From Mesonia sp008017825 (GTDB lineage Bacteria; Bacteroidota; Bacteroidia; Flavobacteriales; Flavobacteriaceae), in NCBI RefSeq assembly GCF_008017825.1, contig NZ_VRLS01000040.1, positions 62,001 to 126,000 on the forward strand: a stretch of DNA of 64,000 nucleotides. Reading direction: 5' to 3'. The position numbers and the translations under genes were made by a program. Under the pieces are notes generated by a model. The model made no database searches. It was not told where the DNA came from and worked only from the letters and a program-made list of their open reading frames with translations. Shown one piece after another: positions 44,051-53,345 of the stretch (its first letter is position 1; every line of letters begins with the position of its first letter).

Positions 44051-46177
44051 ATGATTGCCCAAACCTATAAAGAACAACTCTATTCTACTTTAAAAAAATA
44101 CTTCGGTTATGACACGTTTAGAAGTCAGCAAGAAGATATTATTACACATGTTTTAAATAAGGAAGATGTTCTGGTTATTATGCCTACGGGTGGTGGTAAA
44201 TCTATTTGCTATCAACTTCCCTCTTTGCTATTAGAAGGTACTACATTGGTTATTTCCCCTTTAATCGCCTTGATGAAAGATCAAGTAGATGGTTTAAAAG
44301 CAAATGGGATCGCTGCAGCCTATTTTAATAGCAGTCAGAGTAGTGAGGAACAACAAGACATTATCAAGCAAGTGTATGAGCGACAATTAAAACTCTTATA
44401 TGTAGCTCCCGAGAGTCTTTCCGCTTTGAGCGACATTTTAAAACCTATTTATTTTAACTGTATCGCTATAGATGAAGCGCACTGTATATCTTCTTGGGGT
44501 CACGATTTTAGACCTTCCTACCAACAATTAGGATTTTTAAAGAAAACTTTTCCAGAAACTCCTATTATTGCACTTACCGCTACTGCGGATAAAGCTACGC
44601 GGCAAGACATTGTAGAACAGCTAAACATTCCGCATGCCCAACAATTTATCAGTTCTTTTGATCGAAAAAATATAGAAATTGAAGTGCGACCAGCGACTAA
44701 TCGAGTGGCACAAATACTTCAATTTGTAGAAAAAAGAGAAGGAGAATCGGGAATTATCTATTGCTTAAGCCGAAAAGGAACCGAAACTTTAGCAGAAAAA
44801 CTCCAAAATAAAGGTATTGAAGCTACCGCCTATCATGCAGGTTTAAATTTTGAGCAACGATCTAAGGTTCAAGAAGATTTTATTTTTGATAAAACTAAAG
44901 TGGTTTGTGCTACTGTTGCTTTTGGAATGGGAATCGATAAATCTAACGTTAGGTATGTGATTCATTACAATATGCCTAAAAATTTGGAAGGCTACTATCA
45001 AGAAATAGGAAGAGCTGGAAGAGACGGACTTCCCTCCCACGCTTTACTTTTTCATACGTATGCAGACGTAATTCAGCTAAGGCGTTTTACCGAAGGTGCA
45101 AGTAATGAAGAATTACAAAATGCCAAATTAGACAGGATGACACAATTTTCTGAAGCTACCGATTGCAGAAGAAAAATACTATTGGGTTATTTTGGAGAAT
45201 TATTAGCTGAAAACTGCGGAAATTGCGACGTATGTAAAAACCCTCCAGAATTTTTTAACGGGACGGTGATCGCACAAAAACTACTTTCTAGCATTGCTCG
45301 ACTTAAAGAAGCGGCTCCAGCAGGAATTGTGATCGATGTATTGCGTGGAGCACAAAACCAAGTCATCTTAGAGAAGAATTACCAACAACTAAAAACTTAT
45401 GGCATTGGGAGTGATATTTCTTGGAGAGACTGGCAACATTATTTAACTCAGTTAATCAATCAAGGATATTGTGAGATTGCTTTTCATCTTCATAATAGTT
45501 TACAACTCACGGCTTTTTCTAAAAAAGTATTATTTGAAAAAGAGAAGGTATTTTTAACTAAACCACAAAGTCTTAAAGAGCAAAAAGAAAAGCAACAAAA
45601 AGCGGCTAAAGAGACCACTAAGTCTAAGCCCGATAGTCTTTTTGAACGTTTGAGAAAATTGCGATATCAAATTTCTTTAGAAGAGAACATACCCGCTTAC
45701 TTAGTGTTTAATGATGCTACCTTAAAAGAAATTGAAAGAGAACGTCCCCTAAGTGAGAGCGAATTTGTGAAAATTAGTGGTGTAGGTCAGCGTAAACTAG
45801 AAGTTTACGGAGACGAATTTATTGCTGTAGTAAAAGAATATCTTAAATCTAAACCTAAGAAGAAAAAGAAAAAAGGAGATACTTACCTTAAAACCCTTAA
45901 GCTTTTACAAGAAAAAAAATCTATAGCAGTAATTTCTAAAGAAAGAAATTTAAGCGAAACTACCATTTACTCTCACTTAGCAAAATTATATGCCGAAGGG
46001 AAAGACATCCCAATTTATAATTATGTGACTCAAGAAGTGGTTCAAAAAATTAAAAAAGCTAAAACGGAATTAAAATCACCCGAGGGTCTAAAACCTTACT
46101 TTGAGTATTTTGAAGAGCAAGTCCCATACCATAGTATTCGTTTAGCTCTGGCGGTAATAGAAAAATCAGGAGACTAA
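44051..46177 (+). CDS. recQ: ATP-dependent DNA helicase RecQ
   Basis: 708 residues. Walker A with Lys50 in MPTGGGKSICYQ, DEAH at 141-144 in DEAHCISSWGHDFRP, then the RQC zinc site with four cysteines (CRRKILLGYF ... CGNCDVC), a winged helix, an HRDC-like segment (AYLVFNDATLKEIERERPLS), and an extra C-terminal helix-turn-helix (IAVISKERNLSETTIYSHLA). RecQ unwinds 3' to 5' in recombination and fork repair. Length is greater than E. coli RecQ because of the C-terminal extension. Confidence 0.95.
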   Translation: MIAQTYKEQLYSTLKKYFGYDTFRSQQEDIITHVLNKEDVLVIMPTGGGKSICYQLPSLLLEGTTLVISPLIALMKDQVDGLKANGIAAAYFNSSQSSEEQQDIIKQVYERQLKLLYVAPESLSALSDILKPIYFNCIAIDEAHCISSWGHDFRPSYQQLGFLKKTFPETPIIALTATADKATRQDIVEQLNIPHAQQFISSFDRKNIEIEVRPATNRVAQILQFVEKREGESGIIYCLSRKGTETLAEKLQNKGIEATAYHAGLNFEQRSKVQEDFIFDKTKVVCATVAFGMGIDKSNVRYVIHYNMPKNLEGYYQEIGRAGRDGLPSHALLFHTYADVIQLRRFTEGASNEELQNAKLDRMTQFSEATDCRRKILLGYFGELLAENCGNCDVCKNPPEFFNGTVIAQKLLSSIARLKEAAPAGIVIDVLRGAQNQVILEKNYQQLKTYGIGSDISWRDWQHYLTQLINQGYCEIAFHLHNSLQLTAFSKKVLFEKEKVFLTKPQSLKEQKEKQQKAAKETTKSKPDSLFERLRKLRYQISLEENIPAYLVFNDATLKEIERERPLSESEFVKISGVGQRKLEVYGDEFIAVVKEYLKSKPKKKKKKGDTYLKTLKLLQEKKSIAVISKERNLSETTIYSHLAKLYAEGKDIPIYNYVTQEVVQKIKKAKTELKSPEGLKPYFEYFEEQVPYHSIRLALAVIEKSGD

Positions 46178-46196
46178 AAATAATTTCCTGATTTTT
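46161..46196. terminator. Hairpin terminator overlapping the end of recQ
   Basis: AAAAATCAGGA (46161-46171) pairs with TCCTGATTTTT (46186-46196); the first arm is within the last codons of recQ. It lies between convergent genes and can serve both. Confidence 0.7.
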
Positions 46197-46229
46197 ATAC
46201 GTTTAAAATGCATTACTTCAATAAGAGAA

Positions 46230-47345
46230 TTACCTCTTTTCAACGAAATTAATATCTAATTTTTTTGAAATTTCTTTCATCAATTCTATTTCATGAGGAA
46301 GAACTAAGGCGATAGAAAAACCTGTTTTTCCTGCTCTTGCCGTTCTACCACTTCTATGTGTATAATACTCTAATTGATCTGGTAATTGATAATGAGCTAC
46401 AAAACCTAAATCTTGAACATCGATCCCACGAGCAGAAACATCGGTTGAAACCATAAATTGGATGCTTTCATTCTTAAAGGCACGCATAGCTTTTTCACGC
46501 TCTTTTTGCTGCATATTCCCTTCTAGGGCTTCAACAGAAAATCCTTCCTCTTTAAGCAGCTTGGTCACTTGCTGTGCATTAGCTTTGGTACGGGTAAAAA
46601 TAATCCCGCGTTCTTGTTTTCTAGAATCCAGGAGATTGATAAGAACTGAGTCTTTGGTATCTCTTGAAACTCTTACAAACTGATGAGTAATATTTTCATT
46701 AATAATCGACTTTTTATTGGTTTCTACACGCGCTGCTTGAGGAGACATATATTTTTTCACGATCTGCTGAATTCCTTCTGGCATGGTGGCTGAGAATAAC
46801 CAAGTAGACTTTTGTCTTCCCGTTTGCTTTAAAATTTTATTTAAATCGTCTTTAAAGCCCATACTCAACATTTCATCGGCCTCGTCTAAAATGAGAGTTT
46901 TTACGTTGGTTAATTTAATATCTCCACGTTCCATTAGATCTACGAGTCTTCCAGGTGTAGCCACAACAATATGTGTAGGACGTTTTAGATTTCTAATTTG
47001 AATGTCTATTTTTTCTCCCCCATAAACCCCTTCCGTAAAGATTTTATTTTCGGAGTATTTCGTAAACTTAAAAAGCTGCTTCTTTATTTGGAGCACCAAC
47101 TCTCGTGTAGGAGATAATATTAGCGCTTGTATTTGTGGTTTTTCGGTATCAATTTTTTGTAAGATAGGTAAACCATAAGCTGCGGTTTTACCTGTACCCG
47201 TTTGTGCTAAACCAATAAAATCGGTTTCACTGTTTAATAATAAAGGAATTGCTTCCTCTTGAATTGGAGTTGGGTTAATGATATTTAGCTCTTTTAAGCC
47301 TTTAACTAAGTTACTATCTACTCCTAATTCTAAAAATGTATTCAT
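46230..47345 (-). CDS. DEAD-box ATP-dependent RNA helicase, short form
   Basis: 371 residues: Q motif PTPIQEEAIP, Walker A AQTGTGKTAAYGLP, true DEAD in LILDEADEMLSM, LFSATMP, and HRSGRTARAG. No extension beyond the two RecA-like domains. RNA unwinding in ribosome or mRNA metabolism. Divergent from the exopolysaccharide operon with both promoters inside the 120-base gap. Confidence 0.92.
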   Translation of the reverse strand: MNTFLELGVDSNLVKGLKELNIINPTPIQEEAIPLLLNSETDFIGLAQTGTGKTAAYGLPILQKIDTEKPQIQALILSPTRELVLQIKKQLFKFTKYSENKIFTEGVYGGEKIDIQIRNLKRPTHIVVATPGRLVDLMERGDIKLTNVKTLILDEADEMLSMGFKDDLNKILKQTGRQKSTWLFSATMPEGIQQIVKKYMSPQAARVETNKKSIINENITHQFVRVSRDTKDSVLINLLDSRKQERGIIFTRTKANAQQVTKLLKEEGFSVEALEGNMQQKEREKAMRAFKNESIQFMVSTDVSARGIDVQDLGFVAHYQLPDQLEYYTHRSGRTARAGKTGFSIALVLPHEIELMKEISKKLDINFVEKR

Positions 47346-47359
47346 TTCTCTTTTTTTTG

Positions 47360-47367
47360 CAAAGTTA
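47360..47367 (-). promoter_or_regulatory. Putative -7 promoter element of the DEAD helicase at 46230-47345
   Basis: Minus-strand TAACTTTG, exact TANNTTTG, 15 bases before the ATG. Confidence 0.5.
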
Positions 47368-47415
47368 AACGAAATGTTTGCACCAACACCGTTAATAATT
47401 AAAATCTCAAAACTA

Positions 47416-47443
47416 TTGGTTTACGTTAAGTATTATATCTTTA
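47416..47443 (+). promoter_or_regulatory. Putative promoter of the Pel-like operon
   Basis: TTG at 47416-47418, 17-base spacer, TATCTTTA at 47436-47443 (7 of 8 to TANNTTTG), 22 bases before the pelF-like ATG. Confidence 0.4.
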
Positions 47444-47465
47444 CTCTTTCTAACTATTTTCATTT

Positions 47466-48956
47466 ATGAAGAAAAACAAAGTGATGCTTATTGCTGAAGG
47501 TACTTTTCCGTTTAACGGAGGTGGTGTTTCTACTTGGTGCCAAACGCTTTGTAATGAAATTAAAAATGCTGATTTTTACTTATATTCAGTCAACGCGGTG
47601 TTTGAAAGTAAACCCAAGTATGAATTAAGTCCGAATATAAAAGATATTATACAAGTTCCGTTATGGACGCCAGATGAACCTTATGATTATATAAGTTATG
47701 GCGATGAGTATTATAAAACGGTAGGAAGAAAAGAATGGACTTCTGATGAGGTGGTAACAGAACGTTTTATTCCTTATTTTGAAGCGTTGTTAGAAGTTAT
47801 ATATAGCGAAGAGCAAGATATGCTGCTTTTAGATAATTTGTTTTATGAGCTTTGGTTATATTTTGAAGATTATGACTTTAAGAAAACGATGCAAAGTAAA
47901 CCTACTTGGGATACTTATGTAAAGATTTTATCTGAAGCTATTGTTGAAGAACGAAACTCCAATGCGACTCTATTTGATTTGAGTATTGGCCTTCGTTGGA
48001 TTTATAGATTTCTAATTCCGTTGGCTATAGTCGATGTTCCTAAAGTAGATATTTGTCATTTAACCATTAGCGGTTTTGCTATTATTCCTGCTTTAATTGC
48101 CCATTATAAGCATCGTTCTAAAATTATGGTGACAGAGCATGGCGTTTTTATAAGAGAGCGCTTGTTGGCTATCAATCAATCGGGTTATCCTTATTTTTTA
48201 AAGAATTTACTGATTAAATTTTCTGAAACCATTGCTCGACTGGCTTACCATAAATCTGAAGTTATAGCTTCGGTAAATAAATTCAATCAAAAATGGGAAA
48301 AACTTTACGGAGCAGATGAAAACAAACTTAAAGTGATCTATAATGCTGTAGACAAAGATGTTTTTAAACCTTTAGATCTTCCTGAGAAAAAAAATCAGCC
48401 TCCCACGGTAGTAGCTTTAGCAAGAGTGTTTGACCTCAAAGACATTCACACAATGATTAGATCTTGCGCTGTAGTGGTAAAAGAAATCCCGAAAGTACAG
48501 TTTCTCGTTTATGGAGATGATAAAGCGGTACCAGAATATACAAGTTCTTGTAAAAGTTTGATCAAAGATTTAGATTTAGAGAATAACTTTAAGTTTATGG
48601 GACCTAAAAGCAATCCGCATTTAATATTTCCTGAAGGAGATATTTCTATTTTAACTTCTATTTCTGAAGGTTTTCCATACACGGTTATAGAATCTATGAG
48701 TTGTGGGATACCTGTTGTAGCTACAGATGTGGGTGGTGTGAGTGAAGCTTTAAATGAAGAAACAGGAATTATTTGTAAACCCAAAAACTATCAACAAATT
48801 GGGGAAGCTGTTATTAAGTTATTAAAAGATGAGAACTTAAGAGGTTCTATGGGATTAAAATGTAGAGATAGAGTTTTGGAACATTTTACCTTAGAAAATC
48901 TAATAGACGAATATGAACTTATTTATGATCAATTAGGCTCTAGAGAAAGAATATGA
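47466..48956 (+). CDS. PelF-like family 4 glycosyltransferase
   Basis: 496 residues, close to P. aeruginosa PelF (507). N-terminal donor-domain start AEGTFPFNGGGVSTWCQTLC is typical of PelF. The retaining-transferase E-x7-E motif is Glu401 and Glu409 in SEGFPYTVIESMSCGIPVVA. In the Pel system PelF is the cytosolic enzyme that builds the GalNAc/GlcNAc-type polymer from nucleotide sugars. It overlaps the transporter gene by four bases. Promoter box about 22 bases upstream. Because other GT4 genes look similar, its assignment rests on the GGGVSTW start plus PelG-, GH114- and deacetylase-like genes downstream. Confidence 0.8.
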   Translation: MKKNKVMLIAEGTFPFNGGGVSTWCQTLCNEIKNADFYLYSVNAVFESKPKYELSPNIKDIIQVPLWTPDEPYDYISYGDEYYKTVGRKEWTSDEVVTERFIPYFEALLEVIYSEEQDMLLLDNLFYELWLYFEDYDFKKTMQSKPTWDTYVKILSEAIVEERNSNATLFDLSIGLRWIYRFLIPLAIVDVPKVDICHLTISGFAIIPALIAHYKHRSKIMVTEHGVFIRERLLAINQSGYPYFLKNLLIKFSETIARLAYHKSEVIASVNKFNQKWEKLYGADENKLKVIYNAVDKDVFKPLDLPEKKNQPPTVVALARVFDLKDIHTMIRSCAVVVKEIPKVQFLVYGDDKAVPEYTSSCKSLIKDLDLENNFKFMGPKSNPHLIFPEGDISILTSISEGFPYTVIESMSCGIPVVATDVGGVSEALNEETGIICKPKNYQQIGEAVIKLLKDENLRGSMGLKCRDRVLEHFTLENLIDEYELIYDQLGSRERI

Positions 48957-50563
48957 GTAATCCAAGTCTAAATTTAGAAGATTTAATTCACCAAATTAAA
49001 GACCTTAACGGAAAACCCGTTAATAAGTTTGCAGTCGCCGCAACAATAGAATCGCTGGGGATTAGAGATGTCGATGTAAAAGAAGATTATGGCTACTCTT
49101 CTATTTTAGATTTAGCTATTTACATTTTTGAGCTTCTGGACTCCCCTGCTTATGCCAATCTAAAAAACAGTAAACAAAAGCAATTAGAACAAAAAGACGA
49201 GGAAATAATTAGAGTTTCTAGCTACATCACTGTAAGGAACAAGTTATTTATTAAAGATTATAGCACTGGACTTATTCATTTATTCCCAGTTTTTTTTCAA
49301 ATATTTACCATTATCGTTTTTGGTTTTTCTCTATGGACTTATGACGGTTTTAATGGACTACAATCTACAGCGGTAGTATTGGGAGTTATTTTAGGTTTAA
49401 TAACAACTGGAGGTTTTGTACAAGTAATAGGGAAACAGGTTTCCTTTTACTGGTATAATAGTGATTTTCATATGACCAAATATGCCGTATTAGGAATTAT
49501 TAAAATGGGACTCAAATCTATTCTCTTCCTCTTTATAATCGCCTTAATCTTCAACTTTTTTATTCATTTATATCCTTTTTTATTCCTTTTAATAGTATTT
49601 GTATATGCTTTTTTTATAGGAGCTTTACTGTTATTTATTGCACCATTATACACGATTAAGCAACGCTGGATGATTAGTGTCTCAATTCTTTCGGGTTCTA
49701 CTACTAGTTTATTATTATATTTTTTTACACTATTACATGTTTATTTTATCCATTGGATAGGAATTTTAGTCTCTATAACTATAGCCATTGTTTACCTTAA
49801 TTACTTCTTTAAAAAGACTATAGAAAATAAAGAAGCTTATACGAATGAGAAGCCGAAAATTATGTTGGCGATTTACCGCAATTTTGATTATTTCTTTTAC
49901 GGTATTCTCTTGTATCTATTTGTTTTTTTAGATAGAATTATAGCTTGGTCTTCTACTCTAAACACCAATTTACCGTATATTATTTATTACGAAAAAGATT
50001 ATGAAATTGGTATGGATTTGGCCATTTTGGTATTCTTCTTGCTAGCTGGCGTATTGGAATATAGTATTGTATCCTTCAATCGGTTTATGGAGTATTATCA
50101 ACGAAAGTTGAAGTATCAAGAAATCGAAAAGTTTAATTCTAAATTATATAAACTCTATAAAAATCAGTTAAAAACATTTTTTATCAGCAGTATCATTATA
50201 GCTACTTTTTTATATTTAATAATTACTCAACCTTGGGGCTATAAAGCAGGATTTGATGAGCAATTGTCTGCATTGAGTCTCAAAGTGTGTGTAATAGGAG
50301 GTTTTGGATATTTATTTCTCACCTTAGGAATGTTGAATGTATTATATTTATATACTTTAAATCAGCATCAAAAACCTCTTATTTCGCTTATAGTAGCATT
50401 TGTCATTAACTTGGTCGTAGGAGCTTTATTAAGTCGAATTTTCTCTTATGAATATAGTGTTATAGGCATGATGGTTGGCTCATTTGTTTTTATGGTGTTA
50501 ACCTTTAGAACCACTAAGAAATTTTTTAAGAATTTAGATTACTATTATTATGCAGCATATTAA
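48953..50563 (+). CDS. PelG-like polysaccharide transporter
   Basis: 536 residues, about 12 membrane helices from residue 108 onward; PelG of Pseudomonas is about 456, and the extra length is an N-terminal cytosolic part of about 95 residues (LEDLIHQIKDLNGKPVNKFA, EDYGYSSILDLAIYIFELLD). The helical core with SGSTTSLLLYFF and YYYAAY end fits the MOP/MATE-like family that moves polymer or precursor across the inner membrane. Start ATG lies in the pelF stop (ATGA), so it is translationally coupled. Confidence 0.7.
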   Translation: MSNPSLNLEDLIHQIKDLNGKPVNKFAVAATIESLGIRDVDVKEDYGYSSILDLAIYIFELLDSPAYANLKNSKQKQLEQKDEEIIRVSSYITVRNKLFIKDYSTGLIHLFPVFFQIFTIIVFGFSLWTYDGFNGLQSTAVVLGVILGLITTGGFVQVIGKQVSFYWYNSDFHMTKYAVLGIIKMGLKSILFLFIIALIFNFFIHLYPFLFLLIVFVYAFFIGALLLFIAPLYTIKQRWMISVSILSGSTTSLLLYFFTLLHVYFIHWIGILVSITIAIVYLNYFFKKTIENKEAYTNEKPKIMLAIYRNFDYFFYGILLYLFVFLDRIIAWSSTLNTNLPYIIYYEKDYEIGMDLAILVFFLLAGVLEYSIVSFNRFMEYYQRKLKYQEIEKFNSKLYKLYKNQLKTFFISSIIIATFLYLIITQPWGYKAGFDEQLSALSLKVCVIGGFGYLFLTLGMLNVLYLYTLNQHQKPLISLIVAFVINLVVGALLSRIFSYEYSVIGMMVGSFVFMVLTFRTTKKFFKNLDYYYYAAY

Positions 50564-51365
50564 AATCATATTCATACTTATGGCTTTTTGGAGTTTTCCT
50601 AAATTGAGTAACGCTCAAACCAATGATCAACAAAAAGTACTATTTTGTTATGGCGATTTTTATCCCGAACAAATAAAAGGTTACACTTATGTCATTGTAG
50701 AATCTTTACATTTCTCACGAGAAGATATCCATATTTTAAAACAAAATAACACTTATGTATTTGCTTACATTAGTTTAGGAGAAGTAAATAAAGATGGGAT
50801 TCTTTATAATAAAATTGAACCCTATGTTTTAGAGAAAAATGAAATCTGGAACAGTTACGTTATCGATATTGAAAACAAAGAAACTTATGCAGCTTTAAAG
50901 AAAGAATTTATTTACAATTTAGAAGTACAAGGGTATGATGGCATGTTTTTAGACAATATTGATAATTACACTATTTACGGTCCAACTCCTGAAAAAAAAG
51001 AGAGTCTTATTCATTTCCTAAAGGAAATAAAAGAGTTATATCCCAGTAAAAAACTCATGCAAAATGCGGGGTTACTTATTACGGAAGAAACCAACCCTTA
51101 TATAGATTTTATAGCCATTGAATCTATTGCTACCAATTACGATTTTGATAAAAATAATTATAGACTTAGAAAGGAAAAGGAATTTAGGGAAATGCTAAGT
51201 GAACTGAAAAGTATTCATAAGAAATATGATATCCCTGTCATTTTAATAGAATATGCGATTACTAAACCTTTATTTAAAAAGGTAGCTAAACGAGTAAAAC
51301 CAACAGGCTGGCCTTATTTTATTGGTAATATAGATTTACAAGATATACCCAAAACATTAGATTAA
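50550..51365 (+). CDS. Secreted GH114-type endo-alpha-1,4-polygalactosaminidase (PelA N-terminal-like)
   Basis: 271 residues, signal peptide ending LSNAQ. TIM-barrel glycoside hydrolase: IVESLHFSREDIHILKQ, VFAYISLGEVN, GMFLDNIDNYT and FIAIESI. The acidic residues in GEVN and LDN are in the active-site strands of GH114, the fold of the PelA hydrolase domain, which cleaves galactosaminogalactan-like chains. Here the domain stands alone, without a fused deacetylase. It overlaps the transporter stop by 14 bases. Confidence 0.75.
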   Translation: MQHIKIIFILMAFWSFPKLSNAQTNDQQKVLFCYGDFYPEQIKGYTYVIVESLHFSREDIHILKQNNTYVFAYISLGEVNKDGILYNKIEPYVLEKNEIWNSYVIDIENKETYAALKKEFIYNLEVQGYDGMFLDNIDNYTIYGPTPEKKESLIHFLKEIKELYPSKKLMQNAGLLITEETNPYIDFIAIESIATNYDFDKNNYRLRKEKEFREMLSELKSIHKKYDIPVILIEYAITKPLFKKVAKRVKPTGWPYFIGNIDLQDIPKTLD

Positions 51366-51369
51366 TGGC

Positions 51370-53340
51370 ATGCTATATTTAGAATCTGTATTTATTGGTG
51401 CACTGAGAATCATTGGTTTTTGCATCATTATATTTGTGATAAAAACAATTGTTTCTGCAAAAAAGCAATCTCAATTTGGGTTTGATTATTTAATCCCAAG
51501 GCTGGTTACTTTTTTGAGTGTAATTATTATTACAGGTTTTCTTCTTACTCAGTTAAATGCTTACGATTCATTTATCCTACTCGCCATTATTTGGGGTTTT
51601 ATGCTTCTTATTTTTTTAAATTTGAATAGAAAAAGCCCTTTAAGAACCCAGTTAAAAATAATAAAGACCAGATCTCTAATTTATATTGTAAAAGCAATTG
51701 AAAATAAGCAACCTCTCATTAGCTTTAAAAAAATTAAGGAGAAACGAGCGGCTTTACAAACTGCTAAAAACCCCAAGCAAAAATTAAGTATTACTCATAT
51801 TTATTGGCAAATGGGTATAGGATTTCTTATGGCAATTTTAGGTTTTTTCTCTCGGCTATACTTTTATAGATTTGACCGGTATGCATTATCAGACATTTGG
51901 TATAAAGACTTATCTAGAATGAAAGAGCTTTCTGAGCAAGTATGGTTTTTTCATTCTGGTTCCATGACAGGAGAATTTTTATTAATTAATCTTTACGGAA
52001 CTCTTACAGGACTTAGTGATAGTATTGCTTTAGAATCTTTTGGACTTATAGAAGTAGCAATTCTAGCTTTAGTTATTTTTTGGTTTTGCTATAGATCTTT
52101 TAATAGGTCTTTCTTTCCTGCTTTAAGTTCAAGTCTATTTTTTATATTTTTTTATATGTTTCTGCCTATTAATATAGATTTATCTACTATGCATAAATCT
52201 GTGTTTTTAGCTTTAATAATCGGTTTACCCGCTATCCTGTTTATTCATTCTCCTAAAATACTGAAAGGAAAAATATCGACATATTTTAGATGGATGATTT
52301 ATATTTTTACAGCTACTTTCTTAATAAATCTCTTTGTTGCGATCTATGTATTATTCCCAATAGTTTTATTAAGCTTTTTGTTAAGGTATAAAGATGTATA
52401 CATTCGAAAATCATTTTATGCCTATTCTATTTCAACCGTTTTTATATTTTTAATGCATTATGTGGCAAGTTTAGTATTGGGGCAAGATTTTCTCAATTTT
52501 ATAGCTTCTAATATTTATGCTTACAATACTTACACTTACACTCCGCAATTAGCAGTTCCTATAAACGAATTATTGTTAGTTTATGGATATCTCGCCTGTA
52601 GTTTAACTGCATTAGTTTTACCTTTTGCTGTAAAAAACATTAAAAAATGGAGTTTTATATTGGTATTATTGATTCAATTGGATTTATTACTCTTAGCCGC
52701 AATATATAAAGTAGATTTTATTGATTTAGATTTGTTAAATCAAGCATTAACAGTTTTTATTCCTGTTATGGTTGGTATTTCTTTATACTTGCTTGGTATG
52801 TTTACTAAAGCTATTATTAAGCCTAAAAGAGAATTTATCGCTGTAAAGTTATTGCTAAGTTTATCGATAAGTGGTTTGGTCCTTTTCTATTTATATGACG
52901 ATACTATTGCGAAAATCCCTTTTAGAAAAGAAGTTAAAAATGAACAAGTTTTAGCCGCTTATGATAAGATTGAAAATAATCTTTTGCCCTATTCCTATGG
53001 AGTGGTAAACGATGAGCAAACTAAAGTAATTAGTATGGGGAATCATTTTTTTCTTCCCTATAATTACTTTTTTTCAGAATATTTAAACCAAGATCTAGAA
53101 TATTTTAAAAACAAAGAAGATCTCATTTATCTAAGAAACAATCCTGGCATTATACCTCCTAAGAGTATTTTGGTATTTGATTATAAAGATCGAGAAAACA
53201 GCATTCAAATAGAAAAAGCTTTACAAACTTTAAAACAAAGAGGGAGAAATATTCGTATATTTTATAAAAACAGTTTAGTAAGCGTTTATGAAATCATAAA
53301 TGAACCTAAACAGTCTCACGTAAGAGAGTTACTTTTTTAA
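51370..53340 (+). CDS. Multi-pass membrane protein of unknown function in the Pel-like operon
   Basis: 656 residues with about 12-13 membrane helices and a C-terminal soluble domain (about 530-656). A stretch between helices, RFDRYALSDIWYKDLSRMKE and FHSGSMTGEFLLINLYGTLTG, is unlike typical transporters and could be a lumenal active site of a GT-C-like enzyme or polymerase, but this is a guess. The start ATG is at 51370; an earlier ATG at 51364 is out of frame. Five bases after the GH114 gene and five bases before the deacetylase-like gene, so it is a member of the operon. PelD and PelE were not recognised anywhere in the cluster, so it may replace their function. Confidence 0.65.
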   Translation: MLYLESVFIGALRIIGFCIIIFVIKTIVSAKKQSQFGFDYLIPRLVTFLSVIIITGFLLTQLNAYDSFILLAIIWGFMLLIFLNLNRKSPLRTQLKIIKTRSLIYIVKAIENKQPLISFKKIKEKRAALQTAKNPKQKLSITHIYWQMGIGFLMAILGFFSRLYFYRFDRYALSDIWYKDLSRMKELSEQVWFFHSGSMTGEFLLINLYGTLTGLSDSIALESFGLIEVAILALVIFWFCYRSFNRSFFPALSSSLFFIFFYMFLPINIDLSTMHKSVFLALIIGLPAILFIHSPKILKGKISTYFRWMIYIFTATFLINLFVAIYVLFPIVLLSFLLRYKDVYIRKSFYAYSISTVFIFLMHYVASLVLGQDFLNFIASNIYAYNTYTYTPQLAVPINELLLVYGYLACSLTALVLPFAVKNIKKWSFILVLLIQLDLLLLAAIYKVDFIDLDLLNQALTVFIPVMVGISLYLLGMFTKAIIKPKREFIAVKLLLSLSISGLVLFYLYDDTIAKIPFRKEVKNEQVLAAYDKIENNLLPYSYGVVNDEQTKVISMGNHFFLPYNYFFSEYLNQDLEYFKNKEDLIYLRNNPGIIPPKSILVFDYKDRENSIQIEKALQTLKQRGRNIRIFYKNSLVSVYEIINEPKQSHVRELLF

Positions 53341-53345
53341 TACAT